A DNA stretch of 64,000 bases from Bradyrhizobium diazoefficiens (GTDB lineage Bacteria > Pseudomonadota > Alphaproteobacteria > Rhizobiales > Xanthobacteraceae), in contig NZ_JAFCKW010000004.1 of assembly GCF_018129965.1 (NCBI RefSeq), positions 62,001 through 126,000 of the forward strand, read 5' to 3'. The position numbers and the translations under genes were made by a program. How positions within the stretch are numbered: position 1 is the first letter of the stretch; the number at the start of each line of letters is the position of its first letter. Positions 43,130-50,363 of this stretch are shown here, one piece after another. A model generated the notes under the pieces. That model searched no databases, was not told where the DNA came from, and saw only the letters and a list, made by a program, of their open reading frames with translations.

Positions 43130-44821
43130 TTAGCGCTGGAAGTCGGCGTCGCGATCATCGCCGCCATCATCCATGTCGAAAGCGAAGCCGCCGCCGCCTG
43201 CGACCTTCCTGGCGCGCGCCGGCTTGGCCGCAGGCGCCTTGCCGCCGCGATCGACGGCTGCCATCTTTGCGGCCTTGGCCCGAAGCTGGCCGACGGCCCG
43301 GTCGATGTCCTGCGGAGCGCCCTTCGCCTTGCGGCCGGACTCCTCGATGCGGAAGAACGAAATCGTCGACTGCAATTGTTCGGCCTGGGACGCGAGTTCC
43401 TCGGAGGTCGACGACACCTGCTCGGAGGCGCTGGCATTCTGCTGGCCGACCTTGTCGAGCTGCTGGATCGCCTGGTTGATCTGGGAGGAGCCGACGTCCT
43501 GCTCGCGGCAGGCGGCAGTGATTTCCTGGACCAGTTCGGCCGTCTTCTTGATATCGGGTACCAGCCTGCCAAGCATGTCGCCGGCTTCCTGAGCAACCTT
43601 GACCGTTTCGGTCGAGAGGGTGCCGATTTCGGCAGCGGCCGCCTGGCTGCGCTCGGCCAGCTTGCGAACCTCGGAGGCAACGACGGCGAACCCCCTGCCG
43701 TGCTCGCCGGCGCGGGCGGCTTCCACGGCTGCGTTCAAGGCGAGGAGGTCGGTCTGGCGGGCGATCTCCTGCACGATGGTGATCTTCTCGGCGATCGTCT
43801 GCATCGCATCCACGGCACGGCCGACGGCGGCGCCGGAGGCTTCGGCATCCTGCGCAGATTGCGCGGCAATCTTCTCGGTCTGGTTCGCGTTGTCGGCGTT
43901 CTGCTTCACGTTCGAGGCCATTTCCTCCATCGAGGAGGAGGCTTCTTCCGCGGAGGAGGCCTGCTCGGTGGCGCCCTGCGAAAGCTGCTCGGCGCTGGAG
44001 GACAGCTCCTGGCTGCCGGCGGATACGTTCTGCGCCGCGGTCAGAGCCTCGGACACCACCTGTCGCAACTTCTCGACCATGCCGTTCAGCGAACGGATGA
44101 GATCGCCGATCTCGTCGTTGCTGGCCGAGGGGATGGTCTGAGTGAGATCGCCCTCCGCGACCGCGCCGGCAAGTCCAACGGCACGGCCGAGTGAGCGGCT
44201 GATGCTGATGGCCATCCAGAGTGCGGCCAGTACGGCAATGACCAGTGACGAAACAACGAGAGCGATCACGATGATCTGGCCCTTGGCGGCGTCAGCCCGC
44301 GTGACCACTGCCTCGTCTTCCATACCTTTCTTGGTAAAGACGACATAGGCGTCGATTGCCTCGATCGCCTCGGCGATCGACTTGCGGCCCTCATGAACCG
44401 TCCGGTCGGCGGCCTTTGGGCGATCGGACTTGATCAGGCTTATCGTCTGATCCTGATCGTTGTTCATCTTGTCGTAAGTCGCCGCGAACTTCTCGAGAAG
44501 CCGCTTCCCACCCTCGCTGGCAAGCGCGTAGACCTGTTCCCTCAGCTTGTTATTGGCGGCACGGAACTTGGGAATGTCCGCGAGAAACGCGTCTGTCTCG
44601 TTCTCCGGCGCGATGATGGCATTCTTCTCTGCTCTCACCTGCATCAGAAGATTGATCTCGATCTGAGCTCCCATCTGCATGCGAGCCGCCCGCGCGATCA
44701 ACGCCTCGGATCCCATCATCATATCGGTGAGCTTGAGGTACGCGACGCCGCCCGCTACCATCGAGAGAACGATGATCAGGCCGAACGAACTTGCCAGCTT
44801 TGCCTTGACCGTGAACCGCAT
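43130..44821 (-). CDS. Methyl-accepting chemotaxis protein with one HAMP unit
   Basis: A 563-residue receptor: helix 1 (residues 9-30), four-helix-bundle periplasmic region (35-185), helix 2 (about 188-212), one HAMP unit ([21 protein letters not shown]), the shared signalling domain with [20 protein letters not shown], and the tail ending DADFQR. It starts [14 protein letters not shown], as in the paralogue at 41129-43060, so they are tandem duplicates. It is the receptor closest to cheW2 and cheA. Confidence 0.9.
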   Translation of the reverse strand: MRFTVKAKLASSFGLIIVLSMVAGGVAYLKLTDMMMGSEALIARAARMQMGAQIEINLLMQVRAEKNAIIAPENETDAFLADIPKFRAANNKLREQVYALASEGGKRLLEKFAATYDKMNNDQDQTISLIKSDRPKAADRTVHEGRKSIAEAIEAIDAYVVFTKKGMEDEAVVTRADAAKGQIIVIALVVSSLVIAVLAALWMAISISRSLGRAVGLAGAVAEGDLTQTIPSASNDEIGDLIRSLNGMVEKLRQVVSEALTAAQNVSAGSQELSSSAEQLSQGATEQASSAEEASSSMEEMASNVKQNADNANQTEKIAAQSAQDAEASGAAVGRAVDAMQTIAEKITIVQEIARQTDLLALNAAVEAARAGEHGRGFAVVASEVRKLAERSQAAAAEIGTLSTETVKVAQEAGDMLGRLVPDIKKTAELVQEITAACREQDVGSSQINQAIQQLDKVGQQNASASEQVSSTSEELASQAEQLQSTISFFRIEESGRKAKGAPQDIDRAVGQLRAKAAKMAAVDRGGKAPAAKPARARKVAGGGGFAFDMDDGGDDRDADFQR

Positions 44822-44859
44822 GTGATGCCCCTATAGCCTCGACCCGCCCGCAGGCCGTC

Positions 44860-45306
44860 TCAATTCAGGATTCGTTCCATGTTCGGAACGATGACGAACT
44901 CTTCACGCCACTTGGTGATGAAGCGAATGTATTCCGGCTTCCAATGCATCCCGACGCGCGGCGTCTGCTGCACGTCGGCCTGGGAAATCTCGGTGACCTC
45001 GTAGACCTTGTCGGCGGTGACGCCGACCAGAACCGGTTCGCCGTCGATCTCGATCTCGATCACGACGATGCGCGAATCGGCGGAATCGTCGGTCTGCGGC
45101 ATGCCGAAGCGAATGCGCAGATCGGCGAGCGGAATGACGTTGCCGCGAACGTTGATCACGCTGGGGACAAAGGCGCGCGCGCCGGCCACCTTCGTCACCG
45201 GGACGGGATCGATGATCTCGCGCACCAGACCGGCGTCGAGCGCGAATTTCTCGTCGCCAAGACCGATCATGACGACCTGCATCTGGTCTGCCTGATGTTC
45301 GTTCAT
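44860..45306 (-). CDS. cheW: Chemotaxis coupling protein CheW (second copy)
   Basis: A 148-residue CheW-domain protein: MIGLGDEKFALDAGLVREII, PSVINVRGNVIPLADLRIRFG and LVGVTADKVYEVTEI. Its ATG at 45306 overlaps the cheA stop codon by one base (a TGATG junction), so it is translationally coupled. A GTG three bases earlier is an alternative start. Confidence 0.92.
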   Translation of the reverse strand: MNEHQADQMQVVMIGLGDEKFALDAGLVREIIDPVPVTKVAGARAFVPSVINVRGNVIPLADLRIRFGMPQTDDSADSRIVVIEIEIDGEPVLVGVTADKVYEVTEISQADVQQTPRVGMHWKPEYIRFITKWREEFVIVPNMERILN

Positions 45307-47390
45307 CACGCTGCCTCGCTGATGTGCTTCTCGACCTTCGACTGCGCCAGTGCGACGAGCTGGGCGACGTCCAGGATCAGCGCGGCCGTGCCATCGCCGA
45401 GGATGGTCGCGCCGGAGAAGATGGTCACGTCCGAATGGAGCTTCGACAGCGACTTGATCACCGTCTGGTGGTTGCCGATGATCGCATCGGCGACGAGGCC
45501 GACCTGCGTTTCGCCGGTCGAGATGATGATGGTCTTCTGGTGCTGGTCGGGCGAACCATCGACCGAGAGAATGTCGCGCAGGCGCAGGAACGGCACGAGA
45601 TTGCCGCGCATGTTGAGGAAGTTGCGGCTACGCGAGCGTTCCTCCTCGGCGGTCAGTTCCACGCACTCTTCCACCGCCGACAACGGAATGATGTAGCGAC
45701 CCTCGCCGACCCGGATCAGCAGTCCTTCGATGATCGCGAGCGTCAGCGGCAGACGCAGCGTCACCGTGGTGCCCTGGCCCGGCCTGGTCGACAGATCGAT
45801 CGTGCCTCGCATGTTCTCGATGGTGCGCTTGACCACGTCCATGCCCACGCCGCGGCCCGACAGCGCCGAGATGGTCTGCGCGGTCGAGAAGCCGGGATGG
45901 AACAGAAACTGGTGGATCTCGTGATCGGTCAGCACGGCGCCGGCGGCGATCAGACCCTGCTCTTCCGCCTTGGCGCGAATGCGTGCGGTGTTCAGTCCGC
46001 CGCCATTGTCCTTGACGGTGACGAGCACCTGCGCGCCGGAATGGACGGCGGAAAGTTCGATCCGGCCCTGCTCGGTCTTGCCGTTCGCCGAACGGGTCGC
46101 CGTATCCTCGATGCCGTGGTCGATGGCGTTGCGGATCAGGTGCACCAGCGGATCGGCCAGGCACTCGATCATGGTCTTGTCGAGTTCGGTGTCCTCGCCA
46201 GCGGTGACGAATTCGACGGGCTTCGACAGGTCCCGCGACAGGTCATGGATCAGGCGGCGGAAGCGGCCGAACAGCGAGCCGATCGGCACCATGCGGGCAC
46301 CCATCGTGGTGTCGCGCAGGCTGGAGGCGAGACGCTCGATCTCCTCGGCGATCATCTTGATCGAGAGGTCGGAGCCGGAGGATGCGAGCTGGGTCAACCG
46401 CGCCTGCGCGATGACGAGTTCGCCGACACGGTCCATCAATTCGTCGAGGCGCTCGGCCTGGACGCGGACGGTGGCGATGCCGCGATCGTCGCGCTTGGCC
46501 TCGGGCTTCGGCTCCGGCTTTGAAACAGGTTTCGGCTCCACCTTCGCTGCGGGCGGTGTGGCGAGCGCTGCGGCGACCGGCGCGGCAGCAACCTGAACCG
46601 CCGGCGCAGGCATTTCGGCCACGGGCGCGGGCTCCTCGTCGAGGAGCTGGAACAGCGGCATCGGCGCGGGTGCATCGACCTGCTCCAGCGGCGAGAGCGT
46701 CAGCTTCATCTCGTCCTGGACGAACATGAAGACGTCGTCGATTGCGTCCTTGTCGCAGGCCGCATGCAGCTTGACGTCCCACTTCAGATAGCAATCATCC
46801 GGCTCCAGCTCGTCGAGGAACGGGACACCGTCGGTGATCGGTACGACGAAGCAGGGACCGAGCTTGCAGAGGTCATCAAGCAGGTCGAGCGGATTCGAGC
46901 CGTTGCGCAGGATGTGCGATTCGAATTCCAGATAGAGGTGCCAGCCGGCTTGCTTGCTTCCGCTCGGGGCCAGCGGCGGCGCCGCGGCGACCTCGACGAC
47001 AGCAGCGGCAGGCTGGTCGGGAAACACGAAGCGCCTGAGGTCGTCGAGGATCGCTTCGCCGATGACGTCGTCGGTCGACTGGGGATCCTCGATCAGCGCG
47101 CGGATATAGTCCTTGGCCGCAAGCGCGACCGAGATCAGCTCCTGCGTCGGCTTGATCTCGCCCTTGCGGACCCGGTCGAACGCGGTCTCGAATTCGTGGG
47201 TGAAGGAGGCGACCTTGTCGAAGCCGAACATGGCACCCGATCCCTTGATCGTGTGCAGGGCGCGGAAGGCGGAATCAACCAGCTCACGGTCGTCGGGACG
47301 CTGGCCGAGATCGAGCAAGGCCCCTTCCAGGACCTCGAACAGCTCGCTGGCCTCCTGACGAAAGACCTCGGTCGGGTCCATTGTACTCAT
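45306..47390 (-). CDS. cheA: Chemotaxis histidine kinase CheA
   Basis: A 694-residue kinase with the usual five parts. The HPt domain has the phosphorylated His46 in FRALHTIKGSG. A P2-like domain (about 145-235) is followed by a long Pro/Ala-rich linker (about 240-305). The dimerisation and ATPase domains (about 310-560) have GELVIAQARLTQLASS, LVHLIRNAIDHGIE (N box), VKDNGGGLN (G1) and GRGVGMDVVK (G2). The C-terminal CheW-like domain has NMRGNLVPFLRLRDIL. It overlaps cheY (ATGA) and cheW2 (TGATG). Confidence 0.95.
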   Translation of the reverse strand: MSTMDPTEVFRQEASELFEVLEGALLDLGQRPDDRELVDSAFRALHTIKGSGAMFGFDKVASFTHEFETAFDRVRKGEIKPTQELISVALAAKDYIRALIEDPQSTDDVIGEAILDDLRRFVFPDQPAAAVVEVAAAPPLAPSGSKQAGWHLYLEFESHILRNGSNPLDLLDDLCKLGPCFVVPITDGVPFLDELEPDDCYLKWDVKLHAACDKDAIDDVFMFVQDEMKLTLSPLEQVDAPAPMPLFQLLDEEPAPVAEMPAPAVQVAAAPVAAALATPPAAKVEPKPVSKPEPKPEAKRDDRGIATVRVQAERLDELMDRVGELVIAQARLTQLASSGSDLSIKMIAEEIERLASSLRDTTMGARMVPIGSLFGRFRRLIHDLSRDLSKPVEFVTAGEDTELDKTMIECLADPLVHLIRNAIDHGIEDTATRSANGKTEQGRIELSAVHSGAQVLVTVKDNGGGLNTARIRAKAEEQGLIAAGAVLTDHEIHQFLFHPGFSTAQTISALSGRGVGMDVVKRTIENMRGTIDLSTRPGQGTTVTLRLPLTLAIIEGLLIRVGEGRYIIPLSAVEECVELTAEEERSRSRNFLNMRGNLVPFLRLRDILSVDGSPDQHQKTIIISTGETQVGLVADAIIGNHQTVIKSLSKLHSDVTIFSGATILGDGTAALILDVAQLVALAQSKVEKHISEAA

Positions 47391-47752
47391 GCGCGCACCA
47401 GCTTGGCGACAACCGCGAGCAACTGCTCGGGCTTGAAGGGCTTCGTGATCCAGCCGGTGGCGCCGGCGCTCTTGGCTTCCTGCTTGACCGTCTCATTGGA
47501 TTCGGTGGTCAGGAACACGATGGGCATGCCGACGGCGCCCGGCAGCTTGCGCAGCGCGCGGATCAGCTCCAGCCCGTTCATGACGGGCATGTTGAGGTCG
47601 GTAATGACGAGGTCGAGCTTGCTGGCCTGGGCCTTGGCGAGTCCTTGCGCGCCGTCGCCGGCCTCGATCACGCTGTGACCGGCCGGCTCGAGCACGACCT
47701 TGATCATCTGACGGATGCTGGGGGAATCGTCGACCGTGAGAATCGTGGCCAT
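47387..47752 (-). CDS. cheY: Chemotaxis response regulator CheY
   Basis: A 121-residue single-domain receiver: TVDDSPSIRQM with the acidic pair, phospho-acceptor Asp52 in LVITDLNMPVMNG, conserved Thr in IVFLTTES, and Lys in WITKPFKP. It would receive phosphate from CheA. Its stop overlaps the cheA start (ATGA), and its ATG overlaps the stop of the STAS gene (TAATG). Confidence 0.95.
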   Translation of the reverse strand: MATILTVDDSPSIRQMIKVVLEPAGHSVIEAGDGAQGLAKAQASKLDLVITDLNMPVMNGLELIRALRKLPGAVGMPIVFLTTESNETVKQEAKSAGATGWITKPFKPEQLLAVVAKLVRA

Positions 47753-48075
47753 TAGACGCCATCTTTCTTTTGCGGGAAATGCTGATCGATCATCGCATCG
47801 CTGGCGAAACCGGCTCGGCGAAGCGTATTGCGAAGAGATTGGGAGAATGACGTGAGCACCACCGGGCGGCCCTGGGCCTCGCCCGTCCTCGCGGTCGACA
47901 GCAGAAGCTGGATCGAGGTCACGTCGGCCTTGTCGACGCTCGAGCAATCGATCTCCAGCCGGTCCTGCCGGCCGAAAGCTTCGCGTATCAGGTCATAGAC
48001 GCTACGGATCGCAGCGATGCTGCAATCTGCCGGCAGCCGCAGGGACCACTTCGGCTCGGACACATCAGATGACAT
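47752..48075 (-). CDS. STAS-domain protein, first gene of the che operon
   Basis: A 107-residue single STAS domain, like anti-anti-sigma factors: WSLRLPADCSIAAIRSVYDLIREAF, then RLEIDCSSVDKADVTSIQLLLSTA, then GRPVVLTSFSQSLRNTLRRAGF. The conserved phosphorylatable Ser/Thr position at the start of the long helix reads V-D-K-A-D-V-T-S-I-Q, with Thr-Ser available. Its stop overlaps the cheY start. No anti-sigma kinase is present, so it may take part in CheA signalling itself. Confidence 0.85.
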   Translation of the reverse strand: MSSDVSEPKWSLRLPADCSIAAIRSVYDLIREAFGRQDRLEIDCSSVDKADVTSIQLLLSTARTGEAQGRPVVLTSFSQSLRNTLRRAGFASDAMIDQHFPQKKDGV

Positions 48076-48166
48076 TCGTCCCCCAAATCTCCTCAGGATT
48101 CGCTGCAACGATGGCGCGAATTCCGCGTCACCGACTATTCCCAATCGGGAGTATGCAAACCCCTAA

Positions 48167-48195
48167 TGTGACCCCCCGTACAACTACGGGTCACA
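48167..48195. promoter_or_regulatory. Inverted repeat between the che operon and the HD-GYP gene
   Basis: TGTGACCC (48167-48174) and GGGTCACA (48188-48195) are perfect 8-bp arms with 13 bases between, roughly midway between the divergent starts at 48075 and 48364. The GTGAC half-sites resemble those of the CRP-like sites, but the spacing is wider. Confidence 0.4.
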
Positions 48196-48363
48196 GAACG
48201 AATAAGTTCGCGTATGCATGCATGCGTGCATGGTCTGCTCAAATCTCATGCGCTACGCGCAGTCTTCAGACAGTTCGAGCGGGGCCGGTCGTTTGCTCCA
48301 CGTTAAACCCGAGAGGCTAATCGTTGAGGCCATGCCTCGCTATCCGAACGAGCACAGCCGCCG

Positions 48364-49488
48364 ATGCTGACCCAAGCGCTTCTGGTTGACGACAGCCGTT
48401 CTGTCCTCAAATTCCTGCAACGACATATCGAGGCCGAAGGTCTGGTCGAGGCGACGACGTTCCTCGATCCCCTCGAGGCGCTGGCATGTGCGCGTGATCG
48501 CGTCTTCGACCTCGTGCTGGTCGACTACGAAATGCCGCATATGGACGGCATCAGCTTCATCCGCGCCTTCCGTACCTTGCCCGGCGGGGCCGATACTCCG
48601 ATTGCGATGATCACCTCGTGGCAGACCGATGACGTCAAGATGGAAGCGCTGCAGGCTGGTGCAACCGACTTCTTACCGAAACAGGCAAAAAGCCTCGAGA
48701 TGAAAGTTCGCCTGCGCAATTTGGTGCGCCTCGGTGCAGCCGTACGCAAGCAGAACGACCGGGCGGCCGACCTGGCGAGCGCCGTTGCCGCCGCGACCGA
48801 GAAACTCGGCGAGCGCGAGGAGGAGATCATCCTCCGGCTCGCGCTTGCGGTCGAATTCCGCGACAACGACACCGGCGAGCACACGCTGCGGGTCGCCCGC
48901 TACAGCCGTATCATCGCCGAGCAACTCGGCCTGCCGGCCCGGCTCTGCCGTGACATCTATCTGGCCGCCCCCCTGCACGACGTCGGCAAGGTCGCCATCT
49001 CCGACAACATCCTGCTCAAGCCCGGCAAGCTGACCGACGAGGAAATGGCGGTGATCCGCACCCATGCCACGATCGGAAAGAAGATCCTGGCGGACTCCAC
49101 TTGCGAGCTGATCCAGCTCGGTGCGCAGATCGCAGCAGGTCATCACGAGCGCTGGGACGGCGCGGGTTATCCGAGCGGTCTCAAGGGGGACGAAATTCCG
49201 ATCGCAGCGCGCGTCGTCGCCGTCGCCGACGTCTTCGACGCCCTGACGACGCGGCGGCCATATAAAGAGCCTATGCCGCTGGACATGGCGCGCAATTACC
49301 TGGTCGAAAACCGGGGCCGGCAATTCGACCCGGCCTGCGTCGAGGCCTTTCTGTCGCGCTGGGACGAGGTCGTGGGTATCGCCTCCGGTCAGCAGGCGAC
49401 GCCCTATCAGAAGATTGAAGCCCCTCTCGCCGCCAATATAGAGAAGGCAGAGGAGAGCGGTCCGGTCGAGGCCGTTCCGGCCAGCTGA
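48364..49488 (+). CDS. HD-GYP domain response regulator (RpfG-like)
   Basis: A 374-residue regulator expected to hydrolyse cyclic di-GMP. N-terminal receiver (1-120) with the phospho-acceptor Asp54 in LVLVDYEMPHMDG; a short coiled-coil linker (about 125-160, RKQNDRAADLASAVAAATEKL); and an HD-GYP domain with the metal-binding residues in NDTGEHTLRVARYS, LHDVGKVAI and AGHHERWDGAGYPSGL, so the GYP motif is complete. It is divergent from the che operon, so it may receive phosphate from that CheA. The start is the ATG at 48364. Confidence 0.92.
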   Translation: MLTQALLVDDSRSVLKFLQRHIEAEGLVEATTFLDPLEALACARDRVFDLVLVDYEMPHMDGISFIRAFRTLPGGADTPIAMITSWQTDDVKMEALQAGATDFLPKQAKSLEMKVRLRNLVRLGAAVRKQNDRAADLASAVAAATEKLGEREEEIILRLALAVEFRDNDTGEHTLRVARYSRIIAEQLGLPARLCRDIYLAAPLHDVGKVAISDNILLKPGKLTDEEMAVIRTHATIGKKILADSTCELIQLGAQIAAGHHERWDGAGYPSGLKGDEIPIAARVVAVADVFDALTTRRPYKEPMPLDMARNYLVENRGRQFDPACVEAFLSRWDEVVGIASGQQATPYQKIEAPLAANIEKAEESGPVEAVPAS

Positions 49489-49579
49489 CTTGGTCGGTCA
49501 GGCCAACAGCTTGACGCGGCTCTGTTTTCTATTCTCGCCGGTTTGAACCCGTTGCTGCTAGAGTACACCAATAGCTGGG

Positions 49580-49595
49580 AGTGATTCCGGTCACA
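49580..49595. promoter_or_regulatory. CRP-type palindrome upstream of the adenylate cyclase operon
   Basis: AGTGA-TTCCGG-TCACA: the core GTGA-N6-TCAC is exact and only the first base differs from the consensus. It lies 69 bp before the ATG of the periplasmic protein that precedes the cyclase. This is the same arrangement and distance as at the caspase-like and OmpA-domain genes. Confidence 0.6.
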
Positions 49596-49664
49596 CTCGC
49601 CTGGCCGCTCCGCTGCTAAGCGTCGGACCCGGCACAGGGAACGGCAGAGCATCGGTAGAACTGG

Positions 49665-50345
49665 ATGAGAATTTCCATGAGAAGCCTGATCGGCGTGTGT
49701 ATCGGCGCGTTCTGTCTCGCGGCCCCCGCGTTGGCGGAGACACCGTCCGCGATCGTCGAGGACGTCCAGGGCAAGGTCGACGGCATCGCCTTCATGGATT
49801 ATGTGGCGCCGGGCAAGATCATCAAGCTCGGGCCGAAGGCCAGCATCACGCTCAGCTATCTCAAATCCTGCCAGCGCGAGATCATCAGCAAAGGCGTCGT
49901 CATGGTCGGCGCGGAGCAGAGCACGGTGCAGCTCGGCGAAATCAAGCGCGAGAAGGTGCCCTGCGACAGCAACGCGGCAAAACTATCCGAGCGCGAGGCG
50001 AACCAGAGCGCCGCGACGACGTTTCGAACGATGCGATCCGACGCCAAGGATGCGCCGGCCAGACTGCCGACGCTCTACGGTGTCGCGCCGCTGGTGCAAG
50101 CCCAGAGCGGCGGCACATTGGTGATCGAGCGCACCGACGGCAAGGAGCCGGCGATCAGCATCCCGCTCAAGAACGACGTCATGATCGCAGGCAAGTTCTA
50201 CGACTTCGCCAAGGCCGGGAAGTCCCTGACCCCCGGCGGCACCTATCTGGCGATCCTCGGCGCCAAGCGATACGCCTTTCAGGTCGACGCCAGTGCCACC
50301 TCGTCGCCGACGCCGATCGTCGGCCGGCTGCTGCGGCTCGAATAG
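49665..50345 (+). CDS. Periplasmic protein of unknown function paired with the adenylate cyclase
   Basis: A 226-residue exported protein: signal peptide (to about residue 24, ending LALA), then a beta-rich domain starting VEDVQGKVDGIAFMDYVAPGKIIKLGPKASITLSYLKSC (in part), which looks like a FecR-type beta helix (repeating G-x-V, D-x-V-x-x-G-x-x-I). A second beta-rich segment follows TLVIERTDGKEPAISI and TPGGTYLAILGAKRYAFQV. It starts 18 bases before the cyclase gene, so the two are co-transcribed, and I infer it interacts with the periplasmic CHASE2 domain. The next ATG, 12 bases downstream, is an alternative start. Confidence 0.75.
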   Translation: MRISMRSLIGVCIGAFCLAAPALAETPSAIVEDVQGKVDGIAFMDYVAPGKIIKLGPKASITLSYLKSCQREIISKGVVMVGAEQSTVQLGEIKREKVPCDSNAAKLSEREANQSAATTFRTMRSDAKDAPARLPTLYGVAPLVQAQSGGTLVIERTDGKEPAISIPLKNDVMIAGKFYDFAKAGKSLTPGGTYLAILGAKRYAFQVDASATSSPTPIVGRLLRLE

Positions 50346-50363
50346 GCGGCCAGCGACGGGGCG

